Source: Theionarchaea archaeon (GTDB taxonomy: Archaea; Methanobacteriota_B; Thermococci; Methanofastidiosales; SZ-28-30). From it: 64,000 nt of DNA. The stretch is from positions 1 through 64,000 of the forward strand of contig JACVGT010000018.1 of NCBI GenBank assembly GCA_018992685.1, written 5' to 3'. The notes under the pieces were generated by a model. The model ran no database searches. It had not been told where the DNA came from and saw nothing but the letters and a program-made list of their open reading frames with translations. Positions 1 through 8,720 of this stretch are shown piece after piece (within the stretch, counting starts at the first letter, position 1; each line of letters begins with the position of its first letter). The position numbers were made by a program, and so were the translations under genes.

Positions 1-35
1 TCTGGTCCAAAGCAGTAACAAGTTACCACTTCCAT
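1..35 (-). CDS. Start of an unidentified gene running off the left edge
   Basis: An ATG at 35 on the minus strand opens a frame reading MEVVTCYCFGP before the window ends. It is preceded by the strong Shine-Dalgarno sequence AAGGAGGTGA (plus-strand 41-50), six bases before the start, and by a TATA box near 91-103. These signals support a real start. The product cannot be identified from eleven residues; two cysteines spaced C-Y-C are the only visible feature. Confidence 0.55.
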   Translation of the reverse strand, partial: MEVVTCYCFGP

Positions 36-90
36 GGATTTCACCTCCTTAGACTTGTTTCCCAGATCTCCCACGCCTCCTGATTTCTTT

Positions 91-103
91 CCTTTTATAG
101 GGG
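91..103 (-). promoter_or_regulatory. TATA box for the gene starting at 35
   Basis: The minus strand reads CCCCTATAAAAGG, a good archaeal TATA element. Transcription would start about 25 bases downstream, near 70, giving a short leader that contains the Shine-Dalgarno sequence. Confidence 0.5.
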
Positions 104-119
104 ATTATTACATTTATTT

Positions 120-700
120 GACCGTAAAGTATATTAATCTGTTGTGTATAGAGTGGATCGGGTACCAGCGATAGAACGCACGAACAAATGAGGAGAGCTT
201 CGTACCTGAACGTGAGAACCTACTCTTTGTGGTCGGTACCCACTGTCATGATGAACTGGAGAAAAAGTACCTCAACCACATGATCGTGACAGTCCGTGAC
301 GTGGAAGCAGGAAGGACTGAGAGAACGAATTCGATCCTTCATAAAAGCCCGGAACTGCCCCCTTCGAGACCGCGCTTCTAATCCCTCGTATGGTGGCTCG
401 CACAGAGGATATCACTGCCACCATACTCATGATCCGGGTGGAAAGGCTTCCACTTGAACTACCTCGAGGAACTGGGCTGTGAACCTCCCTTCACCACTCC
501 GTGCCCAGTTCCTCACCCATGTCCTCACGAGAAAAAGAAAGATCCATAGGAAGGTCCTAACATGAGCGGAATCTTCGCACTTGAAAAATTGCTGAAATAT
601 TGGAGTATTCATCAACAAATATTTTACCTCTTCACCAGAGGATGTGTGGCGGACAGGAAGGTCCTATTCTTCCTTGACGGCATGGGAGAAGGCCCTGATA
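120..700. other. Gene-poor segment upstream of the HTH gene
   Basis: No convincing gene. On the plus strand about 219-345 an open stretch with protein-like composition (reading GTHCHDELEKKY and onward) ends at in-frame stops and lacks a start signal, so it may be a decayed gene. Nothing in it was recognised. Confidence 0.3.
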
Positions 701-710
701 GGTGGAAGTG

Positions 711-1748
711 ATGAGTGAGACATCCTTTCTGAATAAGCTGCGACGGTGCTACCGCATTTATGAGCAGGTGTACCAGGACCCATTGATACCTCTCTATGAA
801 ATAGCTCGGAACACAGGACTCTCCAGGAACACGGTCTCCAAGTATCTGCACGAGATGCAGGAACAGGGCTGTCTTCTGGGGCCTTATTTGAGGATGAAAC
901 CTACTCCTACCTACAGGGAATACGTGTATCTTGCTACATTCTCTGATCCAAAGAGGACATTCACTGCCCTGAGCCACTTTCCTTCGGTAGTTGATGTGGT
1001 CCACACGTTCGGGGACTGGACGACACTGTTGATCACGAGCCAGCCACTGGATATAACGAGGATGTATGGGTTCCAGGATCTGGTCCTGTCTGAATGTAAG
1101 TATTCTACGGCAACACCAAAGACTGAGTTTACGAGCTGGAATGCTGCTCTTTCTAAGGCCTCCGAGATCCTGGAAGACCCGGGTCCACCTTCACGATTGA
1201 AAAGAGAGATGGCGCCTCCTCTAGACTGGGGAGAGGACCAGTGGAAGATCTACAGTAGTTTCAATTCCAATATACGGAAGACAGTCACCACTTCGCTGCA
1301 GAAGGTCCTGGTTCGGTATGAAACCTACACCACGTGGATGGAAGATTTGACCACTCACTGCACGGTGCATACGGGATTCTATCCACGATCCTACAGTCAG
1401 TACACGGGTCACTGGTTTCTGTTCTCCAGTTCATATGAATCGTTACTTGTGGAAGTGTTCAGCTGCTTACCTGCCACTCCCTGCATTATAGAAACGGAGA
1501 GCCACGTACTGGTATTCGTTTGTACGGTGTCGTCTTCAACTGTGAAAAGGCTTACAGGCCTGATTGTTGATATGAAGAGTGGAGGACTGATAAAGAAAGT
1601 GGACCATGGGTTGGTGCTACGGGAGGCCCACCCACCGATTGATTTTTGTCCATTTACAAGAAAGGAGGAGAAGGACCATGGAGAGAGAAACCAGTACAGA
1701 AAAAGTCCTGATCGAAATAGAGGAGCCCTGCATCATGGACCTGGTTGA
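711..1748 (+). CDS. Lrp-like HTH transcriptional regulator (paralogue of those at 16.3 and 17.7 kb)
   Basis: 345 residues from the ATG at 711, which has an AGGTGG motif just upstream; GTG codons at 702 and 708 are alternatives. Residues 15-60 form a winged HTH of the Lrp/AsnC style (IPLYEIARNTGLSRNTVSKY followed by a wing with GPYLRMKPT). A long sensor-like region follows with no catalytic motif. Organisation and wording (HTH, then GPY, then a domain measuring about 300 residues) match the two tandem paralogues at 16294 and 17735, though identity is low. The last 24 codons overlap the next gene in another frame, so the end of one or the other may be imprecise. Likely a DNA-binding regulator; ligand unknown. 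Confidence 0.7.
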   Translation: MSETSFLNKLRRCYRIYEQVYQDPLIPLYEIARNTGLSRNTVSKYLHEMQEQGCLLGPYLRMKPTPTYREYVYLATFSDPKRTFTALSHFPSVVDVVHTFGDWTTLLITSQPLDITRMYGFQDLVLSECKYSTATPKTEFTSWNAALSKASEILEDPGPPSRLKREMAPPLDWGEDQWKIYSSFNSNIRKTVTTSLQKVLVRYETYTTWMEDLTTHCTVHTGFYPRSYSQYTGHWFLFSSSYESLLVEVFSCLPATPCIIETESHVLVFVCTVSSSTVKRLTGLIVDMKSGGLIKKVDHGLVLREAHPPIDFCPFTRKEEKDHGERNQYRKSPDRNRGALHHGPG

Positions 1749-1875
1749 CCCGGATGAAAGAGTACAGTTGAGAAAGTGCATCATCGAGAAGATCAGACCG
1801 GACGTTGCTGATTTATTTGTCACTGAGGTAGGGAGACTTTTGAAGGAGAAATATGATCTATCTCCGGTGGACTAG
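1678..1875 (+). CDS. Small acidic protein of unknown function
   Basis: 65 residues from the ATG at 1678, chosen because AAAGGAGGAG ends a few bases before it. The product is acidic and helix-prone (begins MERETSTEKVL, ends KYDLSPVD) with one conserved-looking EEPCIMDLVDPDE segment. It overlaps the end of the HTH gene by about 70 bases and its stop overlaps the stop of the convergent CHAT gene. Probably co-transcribed with the HTH gene. No family recognised. Confidence 0.55.
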   Translation: MERETSTEKVLIEIEEPCIMDLVDPDERVQLRKCIIEKIRPDVADLFVTEVGRLLKEKYDLSPVD

Positions 1876-4800
1876 CCTTTTCTCTCTTCTAACCTCTTCA
1901 GGCTCCTCTTGACAATTTCTTGATAATACTGATCCTTGAATTCAAAATATATTTCCAGCGCCTTCTCGTAGTTCTTTCTGGCCTCATCAAACTCCCGCAA
2001 CTCCTCGGCCACCATCCCCAGGTTGTGGTAGGTTGATGCCTGAGAATACCGATCCTTAAATTCTATTTTTATTTCCAGCGCCTTCTCGTAGTTCTTTCTG
2101 GCCTCTTCAAACTCGCGTAACTCCTGGGCCACCATCCCCAGGTTGTGGTAGGTTCCTGCCTGAGAATACCGATCCTTGAATTCGATGAATATTTCCAGGG
2201 CCTTCTCGTAGTTCTTTCTGGCCTCTTCAAACTCTCGTAGCTCCTCGGCCACCATCCCCAGCTGGTGGTAGGTTTTGGCCTGTTCGTATCGATCCTTGAA
2301 TTCAATATCTATTTCCAGGGCCTTCTCGTAGTTCTTTCTGGCCTCTTCAAACTCTCGTAGCTCCTCGGCCACCATCCCCAGCTGGTGGTAGGTCGATGCC
2401 TGAGAATACCGATCCTTGAATTCAATATATATTTCCAGGGCCTTCTCGTAGTTCTTTCTGGCCTCTTCAAACTCTCGTAGCTCCTGGGCCACCATCCCCA
2501 GGTTGTGGTAAGTTGATGCCTGATAGTACCGATCCTTGAATTCGATTTTTATTTCCAGGGCCTGCTCGTAGTTCTTTCTGGCCTCTTCAAACTCTCGTAG
2601 CTCCTGGGCCACTCTCCCCAGCTGGTTGTAAATGCTTGCGGTCATCAGTGCTTTCTGCTTTTCTTCCGATCCAGTAAGATTCTGAAGAATATCTAAGGCC
2701 CTGAGATATGCGTCTGTAGCCTGGGTAAGCTGCTTGGTCAACAGGAATCTTCTGGCAATGTCATCAACAACCCCAACCAATTCCACACCTGCCTCACCTC
2801 CGAGCAGTTGAGGTGGATAGTCCTCAATTCTCCTGAGTACCATCTCTCCCAGGCGAAGGCCTTTATTCTGATCTTGGATTGCGTCAATATAGTCGGACAG
2901 ACAGGCATACGTGTTGATGATACTTTGTTTCCTCTGTAAACACATCTCAAGAGCTGCATAAATGTTCTCATACTCTAGCTCTGCCAGCACCAGGGCTGTC
3001 TGCTTCCCTTCAGGCTCCTTCGAGAGAAAAAGAGTTCGTATGAACCCTGCTAATCCGGTGTAATGAGCCATGAACGCCTGATTCAAATGTTCCCGTCCCG
3101 GGTCGTCCAGGGTTTGTTGCAGTTTGGTGCGCAAGAAGTAGGGGAACACAGGCTGCAGGCTCATGATGGGTGTATTTTGGCCGAGTGGCTCCATCAGTCC
3201 CCAGTTTACAGTTTCCTGGATCACCTTTTCCCATAAGTGGAAGGGCCAGTCCCTGAATGTGGGAAACGTCCTGAGCTGGTCTGTGTACTGCGGCAGGAAT
3301 TCCAGGTTTATCACAGACGTGAAGGGTGCAAGGCACAGTAACAGCTTCTGGGCATCTGGAGAGAGGTTACTGTGTGAATAGTCCACACACCTGAGAATGC
3401 TTTCCGTCTTATCCTTGCCGTCCTGCCTTTCCAGGTCAACGTCCCCTGCCCGTAATGATTCAATGATCTGGGCGGGAGTGTGGTGCGTGAGATTCGGGAG
3501 AATGACTTCCATTGCCAGAGGAGAACCTGCTAAGAGCCCCATCAGCTGATGGAACTGGGGATCCTTCGTGGGGAGTTCAATGTGTAGCTCTTTGAGGATC
3601 TGGACAGCCAGATCTGACCGTGCTTCAGGGTCCAGTCCTCCCAGCTGATAGGTGTTCCTCCTGAATGTCTCATTTTTGAGCCAGGATTCCGTGCCTCTTG
3701 AGCCGAACAGGACGACAGACTTCCCACCAGATAGGTCGCGGAGGAACTCTTTGAGTGTTTCCTGCTCGTCTTCGGGCAGGGTGTTGGGGATGGCCAGGGG
3801 ATGACCAGTGATGGACTCACAGTTATCCAGGATGAGGCAGTAGCGTTCTGACTTCAGGGCAGTACTGATCTTACCCTTCTGGGTGGCCAGACTGCTGGAC
3901 TGGAAGGTGGCACGGGTCCTCTCATCAAACAGCTTCTGTGCCAGTAAAAAGAGGATCTGTTCAAGGGTGAAGGCTGTCTCATCGTAACCAAAGTAGAATG
4001 ATTGCCTGACAAACCCTGTTTTCTCCCACCACCAGGCGAGGTAGTCCAGGAGTGTTGATTTTCCTGTTCCTCCCATCCCGGTGAGGAGGAGCATATTGTG
4101 CTGAAGCAGATGCTTTTCAATGGCCATGATATCGAGGTCTCTTCCGAAGAATCCATAGTTGGGTTTATGGTGAATCCTGTGAGAGAGTTCCTGCTTCTGA
4201 AAGTAGGCTTCTTGTTCCTGGGGGGTAAAATCCCGCAGGTTGAAATCTACTGGTCTATTCTGGTAGATGATGGGGAGTAACCAGTCTTCTAAATCAATTG
4301 TCTCGTTGAAGTAGGCCTTTCTCCCTTTCTGCTTGTAGAGCTGCCTTCGTCCCCTGCTGACAGCATCTGGCAGGGACTGGCGGGCAAACACCTGCCTGTA
4401 GACTTCCTCCATCAAAATCTTCGCTGCTGAAACGGTGACTGAATAACTTAAAGCCAGGGTGGCCTGTATACCAGCTCCCATTAAGGTGCTGCCAAGGCTG
4501 GTCTCTCCACGCTGGCCAATGTGTTTTGCAGATTGGCACGCATTGATAATACATACGGGGATCTGCTTTGTCAGAAGCAATTGAGCCAGTTCTGCTGCTT
4601 CTACTGGTACAGCCTTACCTTTCACATCGCTTTCAAAGAATAAGAATGCCCGAAGACCTTCATAGTGAGGGATATCATCCAGCCCCCACCGTGATTGGAA
4701 GAGGACCTTTTTAGCCTTTCGGGCTTCCTCCAGGTCTGCATAGCTGGCCAGTGAACCGTGGGTATCAAAGTGGATGATATGGTAGAATCGCTCCCCCACC

Positions 4801-4958
4801 TCATCGAGGTGGTCTGAGAGGGCCTGGAAGGTCCCAGGCCTGAGGTTGTGGACCTTGACCTTCAGCTGTGCGGTCTCCAGGAGCTCTACCATGGGGCGTG
4901 AAATCGTCCTGTAGCCCACATCCTCGTCCTCATCTGGTCGAGCAGTAACAAGGAGCAC
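1872..4958 (-). CDS. CHAT protease-STAND NTPase-TPR protein, C-terminal main part of a frameshifted gene
   Basis: About 1028 residues. A CHAT (caspase-like, clan CD) domain comes first, with the catalytic pair visible as His in IIHFDTHG and Cys in CIINACQSA. A STAND/NB-ARC NTPase follows, with Walker A GMGGTGKST and Walker B CLILDNCES. The end is a tail of TPRs, the last six almost identical. Such proteins are sensor-effectors in which repeats sense a signal, the NTPase oligomerises and the CHAT domain cleaves a target; several act in phage defence. The target here is unknown. Homology continues upstream past 4958 in this frame to about 5115, into IHWESLKDPDLPHPLA, a typical CHAT-family N-terminal motif, so the true start lies in the separate fragment at 5035-5385. 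The first listed codon is a GTG inside a conserved strand and is unlikely to be a natural start. Confidence 0.8.
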   Translation of the reverse strand: MLLVTARPDEDEDVGYRTISRPMVELLETAQLKVKVHNLRPGTFQALSDHLDEVGERFYHIIHFDTHGSLASYADLEEARKAKKVLFQSRWGLDDIPHYEGLRAFLFFESDVKGKAVPVEAAELAQLLLTKQIPVCIINACQSAKHIGQRGETSLGSTLMGAGIQATLALSYSVTVSAAKILMEEVYRQVFARQSLPDAVSRGRRQLYKQKGRKAYFNETIDLEDWLLPIIYQNRPVDFNLRDFTPQEQEAYFQKQELSHRIHHKPNYGFFGRDLDIMAIEKHLLQHNMLLLTGMGGTGKSTLLDYLAWWWEKTGFVRQSFYFGYDETAFTLEQILFLLAQKLFDERTRATFQSSSLATQKGKISTALKSERYCLILDNCESITGHPLAIPNTLPEDEQETLKEFLRDLSGGKSVVLFGSRGTESWLKNETFRRNTYQLGGLDPEARSDLAVQILKELHIELPTKDPQFHQLMGLLAGSPLAMEVILPNLTHHTPAQIIESLRAGDVDLERQDGKDKTESILRCVDYSHSNLSPDAQKLLLCLAPFTSVINLEFLPQYTDQLRTFPTFRDWPFHLWEKVIQETVNWGLMEPLGQNTPIMSLQPVFPYFLRTKLQQTLDDPGREHLNQAFMAHYTGLAGFIRTLFLSKEPEGKQTALVLAELEYENIYAALEMCLQRKQSIINTYACLSDYIDAIQDQNKGLRLGEMVLRRIEDYPPQLLGGEAGVELVGVVDDIARRFLLTKQLTQATDAYLRALDILQNLTGSEEKQKALMTASIYNQLGRVAQELREFEEARKNYEQALEIKIEFKDRYYQASTYHNLGMVAQELREFEEARKNYEKALEIYIEFKDRYSQASTYHQLGMVAEELREFEEARKNYEKALEIDIEFKDRYEQAKTYHQLGMVAEELREFEEARKNYEKALEIFIEFKDRYSQAGTYHNLGMVAQELREFEEARKNYEKALEIKIEFKDRYSQASTYHNLGMVAEELREFDEARKNYEKALEIYFEFKDQYYQEIVKRSLKRLEERKG
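1961..2620 (-). repeat. Tandem 120-bp repeats encoding near-identical TPRs
   Basis: Five to six consecutive 120-bp units encode 40-residue TPR-type modules with the core ELREFEEARKNYEKALEI. Units differ mainly at a few positions, for example the residues before EFKDRY and the choice of HNL or HQL. The near identity at DNA level points to recent unit duplication or gene conversion. Confidence 0.85.
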
Positions 4959-5034
4959 ATTGATCTGGGGAGAGGGCTTGACCTCAGCTTCGATGGCTGG
5001 AGGGTTATTATTTTTCCTGACGATGGTCAGCCCC

Positions 5035-5385
5035 TCAGTTGCCAGTGGGTGTGGTAGGTCTGGGTCCTTGAGAGACTCCCAGTGTATGGCATGAAACTCC
5101 TGCGTTGTATTGGCTGTACAGTCTTCTGTCCCCCAAGACCTGCTGGAAGAGGGTTACACCATAGTCATGCACTGCCTTGACAGCCCTTTCTGCCTTTGTG
5201 GTATCGATGAAAGGGAACCTCAGGAATTCCTCAAAATACCATTCAAGACGGTGCTCTGTCTCCGGGTCAGAAGGATTCTTCATGGTGACAGCGTATTCTG
5301 GACCATGATTGAAAGAAACTGCAATGTTAAAGGTATTCTGATCTTTATTCTTTTCTCTTATTGTGATCGTATTGGACGATACCAT
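5035..5385 (-). pseudogene. N-terminal fragment of the CHAT-STAND-TPR gene, out of frame with the rest
   Basis: 116 residues from an ATG at 5385 with AGGAGGAG upstream. The motif LEWYFEEFLRFPF followed by a segment ending LFQQVLGD is the usual N-terminus of long CHAT proteins. After LYSQY (near 5120) the frame changes: the wrong frame reads to a stop at 5035, while the next frame reads TQEFHAIHWESLKDP and runs on into the CHAT domain. Family members usually have roughly 10-20 residues between these two motifs that are absent here, so a small deletion probably caused the shift. Sequencing error is the main alternative. Confidence 0.7.
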
Positions 5386-5482
5386 TTGCTCTCCTCCTGA
5401 GGAGGGTCTTCCCCAATTCTCGAGTGTGACATTGCATACAGTCTTCCCCTATCTAGGTTAGCTCGTATTTAAGGTTGTTCAG

Positions 5483-5496
5483 AGGAGTATATAAGT
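5483..5496 (-). promoter_or_regulatory. Candidate TATA box for the CHAT gene
   Basis: The minus strand contains CTTATATACTCC, and a second TATA-like element (TTAAATAC) lies at about 5465-5475. Either would place a start site upstream of the ribosome-binding site at about 5390-5397. Confidence 0.4.
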
Positions 5497-5581
5497 GTTA
5501 TCACACCAGTGTATCAATGGATATCTGAGATTTGATCCTCTGTGAACTTTACAGCAGAGGAAGAGATTCTTCATAATTTGC

Positions 5582-6355
5582 TCACTCAAGAATCTTTATC
5601 TGGTCAGGTGTTTTCACAATAATTTCTGGTTTCCCCCTATACTCTCGTATGAATCCGATAATCTGGACTTTTCTACCCAGGTAGTACTTTTCTGGACTCT
5701 CTGGAAAGTCAGGGAAATCACATGCAAAGATTACGGCCGTGAAATACTGCTGCCATTCTGGATCAAAATTCAGAAAACATACCTCTCCCGAGTTATATGT
5801 ATCCATGATTAGACCTTCAACGATTACATAACATCCATAATACTGATCTGCTTCTCTCCAGCTGATAACAGGGATGCCACCCTCCCACTTCAGATCAACT
5901 CTAGGCTGGAAAACACCCAACCTCCACAGGCCTGCTTTCTTTGTTTCTGCTTCAATCTCTAACTGAATATAGTACTCCCGATTGGGATCATCCTTTGAAA
6001 GATACCTCACTTCACTGTAGCCATTCTTGACCATCTCCTCATTGACACACATGGAATCGACATATACATATCTCAATAGCCTGTCATATGCATCTCTGTC
6101 TTCACCTTGTGTTACCAGTACTACTTTCTTCCCGAGGACGAGGCAGGAGAGGTAGTCTCTGGCAATGTCTCCTCCTGGTTCGAAAAGTCCTGGAGCATCA
6201 ATCCCAATCAATCGCACTGATTCTCCATTGTTCAACTCGATTGTATCCCCATCAAGTACTGCCACACAGGATAGTGCCTGGGGTTGCTGAATGCAGGTGT
6301 TAACCACAACTACTATAAGCACCACAAAGAGAGAGCTTCGATTATGCATTGGCAT
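5582..6355 (-). CDS. Secreted staphylococcal-nuclease-like (thermonuclease) protein with C-terminal OB-like domain
   Basis: 257 residues from the ATG at 6355, chosen because GGAG lies about six bases upstream and the start is two bases after the stop of the upstream gene. An N-terminal hydrophobic segment (SSLFVVLIVVVVNTC) is a signal anchor or a weak lipobox. The SNase domain shows LDGDTIEL, VRLIGIDAP and DRLLRYVYVD, covering the usual metal- and phosphate-binding Asp and Arg positions. A second domain of about 90 residues (GCYVIVEG, VCFLNFD, YLGRKVQIIGFI) resembles OB folds often fused to SNase. It probably cuts DNA or RNA outside the membrane. It follows the lamin-tail gene and is likely translated with it. 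Confidence 0.75.
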   Translation of the reverse strand: MPMHNRSSLFVVLIVVVVNTCIQQPQALSCVAVLDGDTIELNNGESVRLIGIDAPGLFEPGGDIARDYLSCLVLGKKVVLVTQGEDRDAYDRLLRYVYVDSMCVNEEMVKNGYSEVRYLSKDDPNREYYIQLEIEAETKKAGLWRLGVFQPRVDLKWEGGIPVISWREADQYYGCYVIVEGLIMDTYNSGEVCFLNFDPEWQQYFTAVIFACDFPDFPESPEKYYLGRKVQIIGFIREYRGKPEIIVKTPDQIKILE

Positions 6356-6357
6356 AA

Positions 6358-7320
6358 TCAACTCCAGCAAAGTGAACCCGCAGGGTTCCCTTTATCGTCC
6401 TCCAGATACGCACAATCTCCTCCTGTATTGTTCCAGATTGCTGCATATTTACCCGGAGCTCTACCAAAATACAGCTTAGTACTGGTATTCGTTCCTATCC
6501 CAGTATAGACGAATACTGATTGTCCAGCTCTCAAGATGAACCCAGAGGGGAAGATGAAGACATGATCACGCGCCGTTCCTTTCTTGTAAGCTTTATCATA
6601 CAACCTCCATCCAGACATATCCACATCTTGACTCCCATCATTGCAGATTCTCACCCATTCCCCATTTGGATTCTCATTGTCATCTCCGGGAGCATTATAG
6701 TTCACGAAACAAATCTTGATTGAGACTATTTCTTCTCCAACTGGACACCCTTTGTTACCTTTCTCTCCTTTTTCACCGGGGCAGTTATCGTAGCAATCCT
6801 GGAGGCCGTCACCATCACTGTCTTTGGGGCACCCTCGTGTGTTGACGATGGTGCATCCTGGGTTGAGACAGTCATCAACATTATCGGGTATACCATCGTT
6901 GTCAGTATCCTTCTGAGGTAGAGAAGTCCCTGGAGGTTGAGGAGTTTTTGGAGGTTCTGTGGATAGGGCATATCTGCACTGATCTGTATTCGCTTCAACG
7001 ATATAGTCTTTGATACATGCACCTTTGAAGCATCTCATTTTCCACAGATCGTAACCAGAGCACTCATAGCCACAGTCAATGCCTTTGCATGGATTATCTC
7101 CTGCAAAGTAGACTGCAGTAGGTACGATGAGTATTGCTGCAAGAAGAACAGCTCCAATCTTGAGCTGTGGAGAACTGGATCGCCATTTTTGCAGGGGGAA
7201 AGATGCTGATTTTCTCTCTGGTGGCTCATCCTGCGCTTTGGAAGGGAATCGTGTCCCACATTTCATGCAAAAGAAAGACCCTGGAGGATTTTCTGTCCCA
7301 CATCTACGACATTTTACCAT
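6358..7320 (-). CDS. Zinc-ribbon membrane protein with thrombospondin type-3 repeats and a lamin-tail domain
   Basis: 320 residues. The N-terminus is a zinc ribbon ([22 protein letters not shown]) predicted in the cytoplasm, followed by one membrane segment (about 53-72, [17 protein letters not shown]). Outside are a cysteine-rich stretch, calcium-binding thrombospondin type-3 repeats ([30 protein letters not shown]) and a C-terminal lamin-tail (LTD) domain with [10 protein letters not shown] and MSGWRLYD. LTDs are known to accompany extracellular nucleases, and the next gene is an SNase two bases downstream. The pair probably forms a surface nucleic-acid-handling module. ATG at 7320. Confidence 0.75.
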   Translation of the reverse strand: MVKCRRCGTENPPGSFFCMKCGTRFPSKAQDEPPERKSASFPLQKWRSSSPQLKIGAVLLAAILIVPTAVYFAGDNPCKGIDCGYECSGYDLWKMRCFKGACIKDYIVEANTDQCRYALSTEPPKTPQPPGTSLPQKDTDNDGIPDNVDDCLNPGCTIVNTRGCPKDSDGDGLQDCYDNCPGEKGEKGNKGCPVGEEIVSIKICFVNYNAPGDDNENPNGEWVRICNDGSQDVDMSGWRLYDKAYKKGTARDHVFIFPSGFILRAGQSVFVYTGIGTNTSTKLYFGRAPGKYAAIWNNTGGDCAYLEDDKGNPAGSLCWS

Positions 7321-7375
7321 ATTCTCGCCATCATAAGGAGATGATCCCTTTTATAAAAGCTTTTTCATTGACTAC

Positions 7376-8122
7376 CTATCTGTTCATTAGCTGTATTATC
7401 CTGTCATAAAGTTGATTCTTCTGCTTTAATTCTTCTTCCATCTGTTTTCTTAATTTCTCTGGCTTGCCCGCATTGAAATCTGGATGGAGGACCTGGTTCC
7501 AGTATCGCTTCTTGGCTTTCACTTCTTCTACAGTGGCAGAGGGACGACAGCCAAATTCCTCCAGCATGTCTGCCAAGGGAGTGGACTGTGAAGATTGTGA
7601 AGCCTTCTGATGAGTTTGTTCTGGCCATTCTTCATAGCAACTTCCATAGTACTCTGGATCATAGTGAAATTCCACCTGGTTATTGTACTTATTCACTCGA
7701 CACGAGATGTTTGAAAAGATGTATCGCCTGCCTTTTTCGACATGGAAGTGTGGCTGCCTTTTCCATACATTAAGGAGGATCATCCTACCATCCCAGTCAA
7801 TGTAAAGACGATCGGGCTGATTTGGTTTTCTTTTCAATGCTACACTGCAGACCATTCCATTGATCTTGATATTCTTCCTTCCCAGCAACGGTGACCATGG
7901 TGATTTCACTCTGAATTGTTCTGCTGTAGAAGACAGTTTTGGTCTCCATTGTAAGGAGACAACCTTATAGATAATAATTGTGCAAGAAATGATCAGTATA
8001 GTGAATATATAGGGATGTTCTTCCACCAGAGAGGATAAGAAGTCAAAGAAAGCATAAAAGAAAGCTACAGCAAGCACAAAAAGGCAGATAAGACCCTTTG
8101 ATTCAGATCGACTCCAATACAT
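7376..8122 (-). CDS. Membrane protein with a C-terminal J-domain
   Basis: 248 residues. Two hydrophobic segments lie at about 10-30 and 38-57. A beta-rich soluble part follows (INGMVCSVALKRK, RLYIDWDGRMILLNVW), then about 60 C-terminal residues with J-domain features: a helix with VEEVKAKKRYWNQ, the invariant HPD at about 213-215 in LHPDFNAG, and a final amphipathic helix. J-domains stimulate Hsp70 (DnaK); a membrane-tethered one would recruit the chaperone to the membrane. Start ATG at 8122 with GGAAGGG upstream. It lies upstream of the lamin-tail gene in the same direction with a 55-base gap, and may share its operon. Confidence 0.65.
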   Translation of the reverse strand: MYWSRSESKGLICLFVLAVAFFYAFFDFLSSLVEEHPYIFTILIISCTIIIYKVVSLQWRPKLSSTAEQFRVKSPWSPLLGRKNIKINGMVCSVALKRKPNQPDRLYIDWDGRMILLNVWKRQPHFHVEKGRRYIFSNISCRVNKYNNQVEFHYDPEYYGSCYEEWPEQTHQKASQSSQSTPLADMLEEFGCRPSATVEEVKAKKRYWNQVLHPDFNAGKPEKLRKQMEEELKQKNQLYDRIIQLMNR

Positions 8123-8220
8123 AATCTACCCTTCCTTTGAATGTAGGTATCATCAAGGTTCAGCGTGTAAAGAACTTTCAAATTATTAAGGTTTTGGATA
8201 TCCAGTAATATAGCAGTGGA

Positions 8221-8355
8221 CTAGCGACTTGTTTTTTTTCTCGAAATTCTGAGTAAATATTCATCAATGATTTTCAGTTCTGTCCATCCGCACTCTTTGC
8301 TCAGTCTCGACAGTGTCTCGCTGTACCTATCAAGAAATTCCTTGATTTCAACCAT
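8221..8355 (-). CDS. Short ORF, possibly the end of a broken gene
   Basis: 44 residues from an ATG at 8355 (MVEIKEFLDRYSET through DEYLLRISRKKTSR). The same frame stays open and protein-like for about 15 codons upstream (GDSAAGYYKF) until the T-rich repeat at 8396, which suggests the 3-prime remnant of a longer gene rather than a complete one. No ribosome-binding site was seen. Function unknown. Confidence 0.3.
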   Translation of the reverse strand: MVEIKEFLDRYSETLSRLSKECGWTELKIIDEYLLRISRKKTSR

Positions 8356-8395
8356 GAATTTGTAGTAACCTGCAGCACTATCCCCGATGGGCCCC

Positions 8396-8425
8396 TTTTT
8401 TTAGAGATACTTTTTTTAGAGATAC
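8396..8425. repeat. Perfect tandem duplication of a 15-bp unit
   Basis: TTTTTTTAGAGATAC occurs twice head to tail. It marks the end of the open stretch described at 8221-8355 and the beginning of a strongly AT-rich segment. Confidence 0.8.
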
Positions 8426-8720
8426 TATTATTGATTTTGACAAAAGGTTCCATATTTTTTCAAGGGGGAAAAACGATAATAATCTCATAATAGAAGATAA
8501 ATATGTCATGAAAGTATGAATGGTCATAAATGTTCATAAATCAAGGAAAAAAAAGGAAAAATCTGAGATATTAGAAAAAAGAATTGAAAAGATTACGAAA
8601 ACTGAAGGTTGACACTCGTAGATCTCCCAGGAATTTGTCTTTGTTGATAATGCATTTGACCAATAATTACTTCTATATAGAAAAGACAGATGGTCAAAAC
8701 CTTTCTGTTGGTACTCCTTC
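8426..8720. other. AT-rich intergenic stretch, no gene seen
   Basis: Poly-A and poly-T runs with no supported gene on either strand. Partial repeats of TGGTCATAAATGTTCATAAA-like sequence near 8520 are the only visible structure. Confidence 0.4.

Noticed and set aside
219-345. Protein-like stretch upstream of the first HTH gene
   Set aside because: No start signal, interrupted by stops, and no family resemblance; noted only as possible relic.
1961-2620. Regular 120-bp repeats considered as a CRISPR-like or satellite array
   Set aside because: They are in frame within the CHAT gene and encode TPRs, with no unique spacers.
5035-5140. Programmed ribosomal frameshift in the CHAT gene
   Set aside because: No slippery run or pseudoknot was seen at the junction, and a linker segment appears to be missing, so a mutation fits better.
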